Source of the DNA: a virus
Virus record (IMG/VR): IMGVR_UViG_3300034789_000174
Span: 1 to 23,668 of that record
Length of the DNA: 23,668 nucleotides
Strand: one strand, 5' to 3'
Shown here: positions 8,095-14,923 of the stretch, in pieces
Layout: each line of letters starts with the position of its first letter
Numbering within the stretch: position 1 is the first letter of the stretch
Translations under genes and position numbers: made by a program
The notes under the pieces: model-generated
Seen by the model: only the letters and a program-made list of their open reading frames with translations
Databases searched by the model: none
What the model was told of the DNA's origin: nothing

Positions 8095-9494
8095 GCATTC
8101 TTAGGTCTAATGCAGGAGATTGCAGTGTATCTCTGGTGCTTGAAAGAGATGGAGAGGTAATCCAAGCAAAAGATGGAGGAAAAAACTTAGTAGGTTTCCT
8201 GAGAGGTTGGGAGATCTATGAAAGTATTGAGTCTGGAACTATCGAAGCAACGTTTATCTTTGAAGACTCTGCAGGTATCTCTAACATTTTTACTGGATCG
8301 GAACTGATTAAGTTCGAGGTCAGAGGAACTGTTGCCACTAGAAAATATAATTTTAGAGGATATAATATCAGTAACAGATCAAGAACTGGTCAAACAACTG
8401 ATGTCTTTATGATTCAAGCATGTTCCGATGAGTTCGTTAAGAATGAAGTAACAAATGTGTTTGGTAACTCGGAAGTTGTTTTTAAGAAGACTGGACTCGA
8501 ATCATCTGAGATTGTAAAAGAAGTAGTCAAGAATACTAAGTTCTTAGGAAGCGATAAGAAAGTATTTGCAGAGGAAACTCTAAACAAACATAAGTTTGTA
8601 GCACCAAACTGGAGAGTAATGGATGCGATCTATTGGATTGCACAGAGATCCGTGCGAAAGAAAAAGACGGGTGGTGGATTCCAGAACGGGTTTACATTTT
8701 TTGAGAATGCGATGGGTTATCATTTCAAATCTATCGATGGAATGATTGAAGATATTAATGAGCAAGATGAAGAAACTAAAACTAATCCTACTACTGGTAA
8801 GGCAAGGTTATACAAGTATGTTTACTCTGCTAAAAAAGTTGATAGTGGTGCAGGTGATCAGTATAAAATTGATAGTGTATCCTTTCCAGAAGAAAGAAAC
8901 TTTTTGATGGGTTTAAGACATGGTGCTTGGTCAGGTTATAGTGTTGGATTTGATCCTGTCACAGTTAATCAATCTAGATGGGGTGGAGAGAGTTCAGACC
9001 TATCAGCAGACATGTACAAGTATAAAGTTTCTGAAGCATGGAAGAGCATGTCACACTTGGGTGGTAAGAACTCAGTAAACCCTATGTCACGACTTGATGA
9101 CGAGTTCATGAACCTTGTTGACAACCCTAAGAGAGTACGTTACACTATACTTCCAAACCAAATTTTCGATAAGAAATGGTATAACTATATCCCTGGTTTG
9201 GTCAAAGATTCGCAGAAAAACTATGAAGCACTCGTAGAGTTGCAAGCATATCAATGGATGCGAATGGAAACGATGAAAAACACTAGATTGCAAGTAGTCG
9301 TCCCAGGAAACCTAGATCTATATGGGGGTTACGGAATTCACATCACGTTACCTTCTACCGAAAAATCTCAGGACAAAATCAAAGTGGACAAAAGGTTTAG
9401 CGGTCGTTACATGATCGTTACAATCGCACATAAAGGCACTCCTGATAACTTTTCGTCAGAGATGTTACTGATGAAAGATGGTGTAATACCCTAA
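8091..9494 (+). CDS. 27: Baseplate hub protein gp27-like
   Basis: A 467-aa protein overlapping the previous stop by four bases (ATGA). The N-terminus reads MSILRSNAGDCSVSLVLERDG, then a beta-rich part (FLRGWEIYESIESGTIEATFIFED) and FRGYNISNRSRTGQTTDVFMIQACSDEF. The C-terminal part has NPKRVRYTILPNQIF and VVPGNLDLYGGYGIHITLPS, ending FSGRYMIVTIAHKGTPDNFSSEMLLMKDG. That final run, a G(R)YMIVxIxH with a later LxxxxD, is the common ending of gp27/gpD-type hub proteins in tailed phages. In T4, gp27 forms the trimer that joins tube to spike gp5. It is longer than T4 gp27 (391 aa). Neighbouring hub genes support the call. Confidence 0.7.
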   Translation: MSILRSNAGDCSVSLVLERDGEVIQAKDGGKNLVGFLRGWEIYESIESGTIEATFIFEDSAGISNIFTGSELIKFEVRGTVATRKYNFRGYNISNRSRTGQTTDVFMIQACSDEFVKNEVTNVFGNSEVVFKKTGLESSEIVKEVVKNTKFLGSDKKVFAEETLNKHKFVAPNWRVMDAIYWIAQRSVRKKKTGGGFQNGFTFFENAMGYHFKSIDGMIEDINEQDEETKTNPTTGKARLYKYVYSAKKVDSGAGDQYKIDSVSFPEERNFLMGLRHGAWSGYSVGFDPVTVNQSRWGGESSDLSADMYKYKVSEAWKSMSHLGGKNSVNPMSRLDDEFMNLVDNPKRVRYTILPNQIFDKKWYNYIPGLVKDSQKNYEALVELQAYQWMRMETMKNTRLQVVVPGNLDLYGGYGIHITLPSTEKSQDKIKVDKRFSGRYMIVTIAHKGTPDNFSSEMLLMKDGVIP

Positions 9495-9497
9495 ATA
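9491..9497 (+). promoter_or_regulatory. Late promoter-like box before the CP12-like gene
   Basis: CTAAATA overlapping the gp27-like stop codon, 24 bases before the CP12-like ATG. Same form as the boxes before gp4 and gp26. It would place the metabolic genes under late control. Confidence 0.45.
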
Positions 9498-9521
9498 GTT
9501 CTGTATCAATACGGTACTAAA

Positions 9522-9749
9522 ATGAAAACACTAGAAGAACACATCCAAAAGGACAAAGAAATCCTAGACAATCCAATGATTTCTCCTGCAGCACGCAGAC
9601 ATTACAGCGAAGAGTTGCACGAGTTAGAAGTATACGCTCACAATCACCGCGAAGAGATTGCAGCAGGTGATCACCATGATCCTAACTTCTTAGAATTATT
9701 TTGTGAGGTAAACCCAAGTGAACCAGAATGTCGCATGTACGACGATTGA
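9522..9749 (+). CDS. cp12: CP12-like Calvin-cycle regulator (auxiliary metabolic gene)
   Basis: A 75-aa acidic protein. Its end, LELFCEVNPSEPECRMYDD, has the form of the CP12 C-terminus: C61 and C70 separated by eight residues, Asn-Pro between them, and a final R/T-YDD/N. CP12 is a small redox switch that in the dark locks GAPDH and phosphoribulokinase into an inactive complex; cyanophages carry it and are thought to shut down carbon fixation so that reductant goes to nucleotide synthesis. The N-terminal Cys pair of plant and most cyanobacterial CP12 is absent, and the AWD-VEEL core is only weakly echoed (YSEELHELEVY). So GAPDH binding looks kept, and phosphoribulokinase capture is less certain. 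The start is ATG 9522, with no strong ribosome binding site. It overlaps the CpeT-like gene. Confidence 0.8.
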   Translation: MKTLEEHIQKDKEILDNPMISPAARRHYSEELHELEVYAHNHREEIAAGDHHDPNFLELFCEVNPSEPECRMYDD

Positions 9750-10188
9750 TAGGTATCTTTTAGGACTTTGGAATAACATAGCGCAAGCACAAGCGTCACC
9801 CCATGCCTACGCATCCATTTTTATGCATTGGCAGGAGATAGAGGGGGGTTTTCAGTCTCAAAATTACTACAGAACGGACGGACCCTCCAATCCGTATCGA
9901 AAAAGATTTCATAAGAAAGTTAATATATCTGATACTCAAGTACTAATCGAAAACTACGATTTAGATTGGACAAAATCTGAAGAGTGTGGTATGATGTTTA
10001 CCTTTGATGGTAACGCATGGCACGGTTCTGTTGTCGGCAACTGTGTCGTCAACGGAGTTGAGATCAAATCAAAGATGTCACTCTTCGGAGACAAACTACA
10101 TAGTTGTGACCAAGGTTACGTCGATGGACGTATGATCTGGGGTAGCAAAGAAACATATAAGTTTGTCAAAACCAAAAACGCCTTTTAG
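9718..10188 (+). CDS. cpeT: CpeT/CpcT-family phycobiliprotein lyase (auxiliary metabolic gene)
   Basis: 156 aa from GTG 9718, inside the end of the CP12-like gene. The family pattern is clear: LLGLWNNIAQAQASPHAYASI near the start, NPYRKRF near residue 58, the CGMMFTFDGNAWHGSVVGNC core, SCDQGYVDGRMIWG and a terminal YKFVK. CpeT/CpcT proteins attach bilin chromophores to cysteines of phycoerythrin or phycocyanin; phage copies probably maintain or alter host light harvesting during infection. The exact start is uncertain, because no ATG occurs in frame before the conserved region. GTG 9718 overlaps cp12 by 32 bases; a rare ATT start at 9745 is possible. It is slightly short compared with host copies (about 200 aa as I recall). 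Confidence 0.85.
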   Translation: MNQNVACTTIDRYLLGLWNNIAQAQASPHAYASIFMHWQEIEGGFQSQNYYRTDGPSNPYRKRFHKKVNISDTQVLIENYDLDWTKSEECGMMFTFDGNAWHGSVVGNCVVNGVEIKSKMSLFGDKLHSCDQGYVDGRMIWGSKETYKFVKTKNAF

Positions 10189-10270
10189 TTTCAAAAAAGG
10201 GGCAAAAAAAATCCCGCCAAAATTTTGACTTCTAGGGTTTTTCCATAAATAATCAAAAATCTGCAGATAG
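10189..10270 (+). promoter_or_regulatory. Intergenic region with overlapping late and sigma70-like promoter signals before gp5
   Basis: This 82-base gap is one of the longest in the window. CATAAATA at 10244-10251 fits the late consensus and is part of the 13-mer TAAATAATCAAAA, also found at 14925 and 18816. TTGACT (10225-10230) and AATAAT (10248-10253), spaced by 17 bases, form a host-type promoter overlapping it. Upstream are an A tract and short GGGGC / CCCGCC runs that do not make a convincing terminator. Confidence 0.55.
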
Positions 10271-12817
10271 ATGCAAACAGTTGAAGGTATTTTAAATGAA
10301 CCTCAGGTAAACTTTGTCGGTAAAGACGGATTTTTCTGGTGGGTTGGTGAAGTTGAAGATAACGAAGATCCGATGGAACTTGGTCGGTGTAAAGTTCGTG
10401 TGCTTGGTTATTACACTAACGTAAGAGGAGGTACAGTTGCTGACCTACCTACTGATAACTTACCATGGGCAACAGTATTACAACACGCATGTCAAGCAGG
10501 TAACGATGGACAAGGTGAAAGTGCAGGACAACTGCAGCCTGGTGCCATTGTTATGGGATTCTTCATGGATGGAGAATCTGCTCAAATGCCGATTGTTATC
10601 GGTGTTTTACGCATTCAGAAAGGAAAGAGTAAAAAACATAACTTCACCCTTACAGGTGAAAACATGGAGGATGGAAGTCCAGGCACGGTGAATCCTGCAC
10701 TTAGAAGAACTGCAGATCCTAATAGTATTGATATTAATAATAAAGAAAATGCTTCTGGATCAAATGCTGTCAAACTCCCTGGAAGTGAGGTATCTCCAGA
10801 ACCTGCAGGTCCAGGATCACCTAATAATGTAGGTGTACACCTCCCAGGAAGTGCAGGTAACACTGCAAAACCAAGATCTCCTAGTAAACCAATCGCTACT
10901 GCTAATGGTGTAGGTGGTCCATGGAAGTCTGTGGAATCTAAGTTAAACTATCTTATTGAAGACGTTGCAGATACTGCAGGTACACTTGTTGCAACAGAAG
11001 ATGGTAACTTTATTGACATTGTATCTGGTAAAGTTGTAACTATTGAAAAACTTACAGCAAAACTACAAAACTTCCTAGGTGCTATCTTCTCTCAAATCGT
11101 CTCTGCAATTAGAGAAGCAACATCACAACTTGCTGAAAAAGTTGGTGGTGCACTGGATTTTAGTAAATTAGCACCAGGGGTTCCGTTTGCACAAATGGAA
11201 GTTATTACACAGGCAGTGACTCAGATTTTGTCATCTCTCTGTATTTTTGATAGTGAAATCACTAACTTTATTCAAGACCCTGTTTCCGCTATTCAGAGTG
11301 GTATTGAAAGTTTACTTAGCGGTGCTATCAGCAAAGCACAAATGGTAGTACAGGGTGTTCAAGATACTATTGATAGTATTGTTTGCTCTGTACAGAAAGT
11401 TCTTGATCAACTTAAGAGTGTTATCAACACAGTAAAATCAGCAACTAGTGCGGTTGCAGGTGTTGATGAGATCATCAGCAGTTGGGAAAAAGGAACTGGC
11501 ATCTTTGATGGTGGATCTGACATGTTCCAAAATGGACTTTCTGGTCTTGCAGGTTTACTTGCTCTGTTTGTTAAGTTTATTGGTGGTGGTTGTGATAGAA
11601 AACCTGATGGTGGTAAAGATAATCATGGATACTTCCCACTATTCGGTGTTACAAACTGTAGTGATGAAGAACTAGAAGCAATCAACAAAATTCGAGGCAG
11701 TAATAGAGGAAGTTGTAACTCAAGTGGTGGAGGATCAGAAGCAGCAAACGGTGTTTTAGATCAAATCTTCACAAAAGCAGATCCATATTTACAAGTAGCA
11801 AAAACATTTGTTGATGGTGGATATGATCATCATGTAGGAACCCCAGGTCGTCAGGCACACGTTGTCAAAGAACCTAGTGGAACGACTCACTCTTCTTATA
11901 ATATTAATAACAATACTTTTGCAGAGTGGACTTATAAAAAACAAGTAAAATCCCAAAATCCCGATATTTCTGACGAAGAACTGGCGAAAAAAACAGAAGA
12001 ATATAAAAAAGCAAACAGGGGCGGTAGTAAAGATGACACAGGTAACTTAGTTGCTGATCACTCTGCATACGCAGGTAATCACACTGTAGATGTTATGGGT
12101 GATGACTGTGCTACTGTTGATGGTGATAAGGTGGTAAACGTTGAAGGTGACTATCGTTTGAAAGTTACTGGTGATTGCCACATTGAAGTTGGTGGTGGAT
12201 TCTTCTTTGCTGCTGAAGGTGCACCTAAGACAGTAGATAGAAACGGTAAGAAGAAGAGTGAGAAGATTCAGAAGCACCAAATTACATTTGCATCTGATGT
12301 AGATATCAAAACTGCAGGTGCTAAGATGGAATTACAGGCAGCAGAATTTGGATTCGGTGCACCAAACATGAAGTTTACTGGATCTACTTTTGAAAACTCA
12401 TACAAAGTTCAGAAGATGACTGGTAATGAGATTATTGCTACAGGTAATAGTGTTATCAATATCTTAACTCCTGTCTTGAATCAAATGATCAATACAGAAG
12501 CAACATCTATGGTTGCTGCACCAGGAATCTATACTCTTTGCCATGGTAATATTACAACTACACAAAACCCATCCAAGACTATTCCTTACCCATACAATAA
12601 ATTGTTGAATCCTACTGGTCCTGTATCAATGACTTGTGGTCTAACAGGATATAATCAACAAGTTCTAGAGGGTGCACACAATGTGAACGTGGTCAAAGGA
12701 GTTATCAATATGACTGCTCTGAAGGGTGCTGTAAGCGTCACTGCTACTAAGGGTGCCATGTCACTGACAGCAGGTGGAGTCATGAAACTGACTGCTAAGA
12801 CTATCTTCTTGAATTAA
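10271..12817 (+). CDS. 5: Baseplate hub/spike protein gp5-like, without lysozyme domain
   Basis: 848 aa. Residues about 20-118 form the N-terminal OB-fold of gp5: FFWWVGEVEDNEDPMELGRCKVRVLGYY, then LPWATVLQ, then GAIVMGFFMDGES and MPIVIGVL. Residues 608-639 contain four consecutive octads of the VxGxxxxx type (VMGDDCAT, VDGDKVVN, VEGDYRLK, VTGDCHIE), the signature of the T4 gp5 C-terminal triple-stranded beta-helix, and a beta-repetitive end follows (VSVTATKGAMSLTAGG). Between them, where T4 has lysozyme, I see no catalytic lysozyme motif but a long Ser/Ala/Val-rich helical region (about 215-440) and a Cys-containing loop region. It forms the membrane-piercing spike on gp27. Cell-wall cutting probably comes from the 881-aa protein instead. 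The start is ATG 10271 without a strong ribosome binding site. Confidence 0.8.
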   Translation: MQTVEGILNEPQVNFVGKDGFFWWVGEVEDNEDPMELGRCKVRVLGYYTNVRGGTVADLPTDNLPWATVLQHACQAGNDGQGESAGQLQPGAIVMGFFMDGESAQMPIVIGVLRIQKGKSKKHNFTLTGENMEDGSPGTVNPALRRTADPNSIDINNKENASGSNAVKLPGSEVSPEPAGPGSPNNVGVHLPGSAGNTAKPRSPSKPIATANGVGGPWKSVESKLNYLIEDVADTAGTLVATEDGNFIDIVSGKVVTIEKLTAKLQNFLGAIFSQIVSAIREATSQLAEKVGGALDFSKLAPGVPFAQMEVITQAVTQILSSLCIFDSEITNFIQDPVSAIQSGIESLLSGAISKAQMVVQGVQDTIDSIVCSVQKVLDQLKSVINTVKSATSAVAGVDEIISSWEKGTGIFDGGSDMFQNGLSGLAGLLALFVKFIGGGCDRKPDGGKDNHGYFPLFGVTNCSDEELEAINKIRGSNRGSCNSSGGGSEAANGVLDQIFTKADPYLQVAKTFVDGGYDHHVGTPGRQAHVVKEPSGTTHSSYNINNNTFAEWTYKKQVKSQNPDISDEELAKKTEEYKKANRGGSKDDTGNLVADHSAYAGNHTVDVMGDDCATVDGDKVVNVEGDYRLKVTGDCHIEVGGGFFFAAEGAPKTVDRNGKKKSEKIQKHQITFASDVDIKTAGAKMELQAAEFGFGAPNMKFTGSTFENSYKVQKMTGNEIIATGNSVINILTPVLNQMINTEATSMVAAPGIYTLCHGNITTTQNPSKTIPYPYNKLLNPTGPVSMTCGLTGYNQQVLEGAHNVNVVKGVINMTALKGAVSVTATKGAMSLTAGGVMKLTAKTIFLN

Positions 12818-12820
12818 TTT

Positions 12821-12985
12821 ATGGATAAAGAAACCTTGACTAAAATGCTCATTCAAAATGAGGATGATTATCATGAACTTCCGATGTATGGATTGATTCC
12901 CGATTGGTATCTTCGTTATTGGGAACTACACGTTGCAGTGTATAAGTATTTGGGTATCCCCGAAGAAGATTATTGGGGACCTTGA
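12821..12985 (+). CDS. Small acidic aromatic-rich protein, function unknown (54 aa)
   Basis: ATG 12821 lies 3 bases after the gp5 stop. The protein begins MDKETLTKMLIQNEDD and is rich in Tyr and Trp (PDWYLRYWELHVAVYKYLG), ending EEDYWGP. I do not recognise it. The composition is that of a real small protein rather than random sequence. Its last codons overlap the -35 element of the promoter at 12982, so it is probably the last gene read from the gp5 promoter. Confidence 0.6.
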   Translation: MDKETLTKMLIQNEDDYHELPMYGLIPDWYLRYWELHVAVYKYLGIPEEDYWGP

Positions 12986-13010
12986 CAGGCACAGGGTGGT
13001 CTGCTATACT
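12982..13010 (+). promoter_or_regulatory. Near-consensus sigma70 promoter for the small-gene operon
   Basis: TTGACA (12982-12987), a 17-base spacer, then TATACT (13005-13010): 11 of 12 consensus bases at optimal spacing. AGGAG at 13021 and ATG at 13030 follow. It is suited to host RNA polymerase, and therefore to early expression, in the middle of late structural genes. An imperfect inverted repeat (GGT..CCCC / GGGG.ACC, 12953-12982) lies just upstream. Confidence 0.75.
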
Positions 13011-13029
13011 ACATAGGTACAGGAGATTT

Positions 13030-13227
13030 ATGAACAACACCTACCTACAACACGTCTTTATTGACTTTTCTAAGCGATCTGTAAAACTCTTGGACAACGA
13101 GGGGCATGATCGTGTAGTCGATTGGATGTGGAACAAAGAAGGTGCTGAAGGTTTCGTTGAAGTCGTCAGTGCTATTCAAGATGAACTTGACCCAGACATG
13201 ATCACTTATTGTTTTGCAGAAGTATGA
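13030..13227 (+). CDS. Small conserved-type protein, function unknown (65 aa)
   Basis: The start is taken at ATG 13030 because AGGAG lies 5 bases upstream; a longer TTG start at 12973 would overlap the promoter and is unlikely. The protein is MNNTYLQHVFIDFSKRSVKL followed by a VVDWMWNKEGAEGF segment, and ends DMITYCFAEV. It has an alternating beta-strand then helix pattern. I recognise no family. It is the first gene behind the sigma70 promoter, and its stop overlaps the next start (ATGA). Confidence 0.7.
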   Translation: MNNTYLQHVFIDFSKRSVKLLDNEGHDRVVDWMWNKEGAEGFVEVVSAIQDELDPDMITYCFAEV

Positions 13228-13442
13228 TTGGACCTATTGGAATTACTCTGCGACAAGCAGAGGATCATTTTGACTTTATTTTGGATCTGTGTGATCAACA
13301 ACATGTGTGTTGGAAAGTCACCCGTCCTGACGGGAAGTCTGCTATGCTAGTTCCTGTCAATGAAGTTCCACCTGTTCCAGAAGAAATTCAAAATCAGGTA
13401 GAAGAGTTTAAAAAATCATTTATGGAGGCACAGAGTGAATAA
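13224..13442 (+). CDS. Small Phd/YefM-like protein (72 aa), possible antitoxin-type DNA-binding protein
   Basis: Start ATG 13224 in an ATGA overlap with the previous stop. The sequence ITLRQAEDHFDFILDLC, then VTRPDGKSAMLVPVNE, follows the order of Phd/YefM antitoxins: an N-terminal strand-helix (IT..A...F..iLD), a turn, then a VTR..GK.A.LVP..E strand pair, then a charged C-terminal helix (EEFKKSFMEAQSE) that in the family binds a toxin. In that family the N-terminal half binds DNA as a dimer. No toxin gene is visible next to it; the neighbour is a 27-aa membrane peptide. Similarity is by eye only; an unrelated small beta-hairpin protein is possible. Confidence 0.5.
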   Translation: MIGPIGITLRQAEDHFDFILDLCDQQHVCWKVTRPDGKSAMLVPVNEVPPVPEEIQNQVEEFKKSFMEAQSE

Positions 13443-13518
13443 CATAGGATTGGAAATCGTATTCTGGACAGTTCTGGGAGTATACATTCTTGCAAAGTTG
13501 GGAGTGTTTAAGAAATGA
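13435..13518 (+). CDS. 27-residue single-span membrane peptide
   Basis: GTG 13435 overlaps the end of the Phd-like gene and has GGAGG six bases upstream, a strong ribosome binding site. The product is MNNIGLEIVFWTVLGVYILA followed by KLGVFKK: about 17 hydrophobic residues flanked by an acidic N-terminal side and a lysine-rich end. Its stop (TGA) overlaps the next ATG. Size and make-up recall small toxic or regulatory membrane peptides, but no family is recognised. The overlaps at both ends and the ribosome binding site support it being real. Confidence 0.6.
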   Translation: MNNIGLEIVFWTVLGVYILAKLGVFKK

Positions 13519-13673
13519 ACTGTTGGTCATGCGGATTTCCAAATCTTATTTGGGGTGGAGATAATGATACCCCAGAGGGTTATGAATATGAGATTGAAAC
13601 CAATCTAAGTTGCCCTCGATGTGACGCATTTGTACTTGTTTATCATCAACTAAGAATCGCTGATAAGAAATGA
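13515..13673 (+). CDS. Small zinc-ribbon protein (52 aa)
   Basis: Start ATG 13515 in an ATGA overlap. CWSC (C3, C6) and CPRC (C33, C36) are two CxxC knuckles 26 residues apart, typical of a zinc ribbon. The residues between them are acidic (GGDNDTPEGYEYEIE) and a short beta end (AFVLVYHQL) follows. Such proteins often bind nucleic acid or RNA polymerase; the target here is unknown. Its stop overlaps the next ATG. Confidence 0.75.
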   Translation: MNCWSCGFPNLIWGGDNDTPEGYEYEIETNLSCPRCDAFVLVYHQLRIADKK

Positions 13674-13825
13674 GACCTGAGACTAGACATGCAATGGAAA
13701 TGTTATTTCATGCTAAATGGAACTTGCCAAAAGCAGCAAAACATTGTAAACTGACCAATAAGGAGATGAAAATCACCTTCAACGAATACTGTATGTTTCA
13801 CCACCCTACATATGAAACTCCGTAA
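13670..13825 (+). CDS. Small helical, possibly helix-turn-helix protein (51 aa)
   Basis: Start ATG 13670 in an ATGA overlap. The sequence begins MRPETRHAMEMLFHAKWNLP, then KAAKHCKLTNKEMKITFNEYC. Helix, short turn at NLP, AAKHC, LTNKEMKITF is the spacing of a small HTH of the sort found in regulators. It is basic. I do not recognise a named family; the HTH reading is inference. The end overlaps the next gene by 14 bases. Confidence 0.65.
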   Translation: MRPETRHAMEMLFHAKWNLPKAAKHCKLTNKEMKITFNEYCMFHHPTYETP

Positions 13826-14495
13826 TGTAATTCTTTCTGGACTGATGTTTGGAATGGCGCATGGTATGGCACCAGTGATGGCAGATCCTATTAAAAATGA
13901 GGACTACTATAGTAATCATTCCATGGGATGTATGCTTCTTAAAGAATGTACTGATGATGTTGAGAGGATTAACTCATCTCTCGATCTTAAGAATGCATTT
14001 CCAATGTCTCATTGGGATGTGGTGAAAGATGAGTTTGATTACATGATGATTGCTCTCAAGAAGATTGGTGTGGAAGTTTACCTTGCTGATGAAAAGTATT
14101 TCCCAGTTGGACATCGTGGTGTCTATCATACTGTGAGTAACAACTTCTTTTTGAACAGAACATTTGTGCGTCGTCCTCATGTTCTGATGAGTGTAATGCG
14201 TCATGAAGGATGGCACGCTGCTCAAGATTGTATGGCAGGTACTATCGAGAATAACATGATTGCTATTATCAAACCAGAGGAAGATGTTCCTCAGATCTGG
14301 CAAGATATGGCAAAGAGTGCATACAAAGATATGCCTCACGCTATTCCTTGGGAAAAAGAAGCAACTTGGGCAGGAAAAACTGGAGGTATGACTCAGAGAG
14401 CACTTGAGTCTTGTGCTCGTGGTACAATGTGGTCTGATTATGAACCTACTCCTTTGACTCGTCAATGGTTAGAAGAAAATGGGTACATCAAATGA
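13812..14495 (+). CDS. Exported HExxH metalloprotease-like protein (227 aa)
   Basis: Residues 1-24 are a signal peptide: MKLRN, a hydrophobic core (VILSGLMFGMA), and a plausible AxA-type cleavage around PVMADP. HEGWH at 131-135 fits the HExxH zinc-protease motif inside a helix (VLMSVMRHEGWHAAQDCMAG). E181 and E183 (WEKEATWAG), about 50 residues later, are candidates for the third zinc ligand. Cys residues (near 40, 46, 139, 200) suit an oxidising periplasm. Exported metalloproteases in phages could act on the host envelope, but substrate and role are unknown. It overlaps the previous gene by 14 bases and the next by four. Start ATG 13812 is chosen because it gives the complete signal peptide. 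Confidence 0.65.
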   Translation: MKLRNVILSGLMFGMAHGMAPVMADPIKNEDYYSNHSMGCMLLKECTDDVERINSSLDLKNAFPMSHWDVVKDEFDYMMIALKKIGVEVYLADEKYFPVGHRGVYHTVSNNFFLNRTFVRRPHVLMSVMRHEGWHAAQDCMAGTIENNMIAIIKPEEDVPQIWQDMAKSAYKDMPHAIPWEKEATWAGKTGGMTQRALESCARGTMWSDYEPTPLTRQWLEENGYIK

Positions 14496-14734
14496 CTAAA
14501 CAGGAATCTAATTTCAATAAAATACTGAAAAGTTATGTTCACAGAAAAAACGTTCTTCGATTCAAACGTCAACATTTATTGAGAGATAGAGTTTTTATGA
14601 GGGAATTGCGTACTATCACTAAAAGTAAAACCCCTGATGAACAGTGTTCATTTCTTCTTCAAAAACTCAGGGATTTTAACAAAATAATTTTTGTCGATTA
14701 TGAGGGAACCTACGAACTGGTTACAAACTTATGA
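14492..14734 (+). CDS. Small basic protein, function unknown (80 aa)
   Basis: The start is taken at ATG 14492, overlapping the previous stop (ATGA); an upstream ATG at 14465 is in frame but buried in the previous gene. The product is MTKQESNFNKILKSYVHRKN followed by a strongly basic helical stretch (RFKRQHLLRDRVFMREL) and a KLRDFNKIIFVDYEGTYEL end. The composition suggests nucleic-acid binding. No family recognised. Confidence 0.6.
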   Translation: MTKQESNFNKILKSYVHRKNVLRFKRQHLLRDRVFMRELRTITKSKTPDEQCSFLLQKLRDFNKIIFVDYEGTYELVTNL

Positions 14735-14862
14735 AACTACCAAACTGGCAGCACCATTCAAAGAAGGAGCAAAAGAGGCATCTTAAACCTCAGGCACTTC
14801 GTGCTGCCAAGAAAAGGTTGCAAGCATTGAAGAAAAAACTGGGAGTGTGGCGGAATCGGTAG
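14731..14862 (+). CDS. Very basic 43-aa peptide running into the tRNA gene
   Basis: ATG 14731 overlaps the previous stop (ATGA). The product is lysine/arginine-rich (KKEQKRHLKPQALRAAKKRL). The frame runs 22 bases into the tRNA-Leu gene and its TAG stop is within the tRNA D-arm. The overlap pattern supports translation. The shared end with the tRNA makes it the least certain gene in the cassette. Confidence 0.4.
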   Translation: MKLPNWQHHSKKEQKRHLKPQALRAAKKRLQALKKKLGVWRNR

Positions 14863-14923
14863 ACGCACCAGACTTAAAATCTGTTGACCTTGAGTCGTGG
14901 GGGTTCAAGTCCCCCCACTCCTA
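14841..14923 (+). tRNA. tRNA-Leu (anticodon UAA)
   Basis: An 83-base class II tRNA. Acceptor arm GGGAGTG pairs with CACTCCT (first pair G-U). The D-arm is GCG..CGC with GGTAGA, the anticodon loop CTTAAAA has TAA at 14875-14877, there is a short variable arm (GAC/GTC), and the T-arm is GGGGG TTCAAGT CCCCC. Discriminator base A; CCA is not encoded. It would read UUA (and UUG by wobble), leucine codons common in AT-rich phage genes. Confidence 0.92.

Noticed and set aside
10176-10222. Possible terminator after the CpeT-like gene (CCTTTT/AAAAGG pairing, GGGGC/CCCGCC)
   Set aside because: Stem is short and A/T-rich and no T-run follows on the + strand; not enough for a terminator call.
10437-10691. 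84-aa open frame on the + strand within gp5
   Set aside because: Out of frame with the OB-fold coding region that is clearly recognised; no independent signals.
12953-12982. Imperfect hairpin GGT..CCCC / GGGG.ACC upstream of the sigma70 promoter as terminator or operator
   Set aside because: Only 4+3 pairs with a bulge and a 13-base loop inside a coding region; no T-run. Mentioned only with the promoter.
13974-14465. 163-aa open frame on the minus strand
   Set aside because: Antisense to the exported metalloprotease-like gene, whose signal peptide and HEGWH motif favour the + strand.
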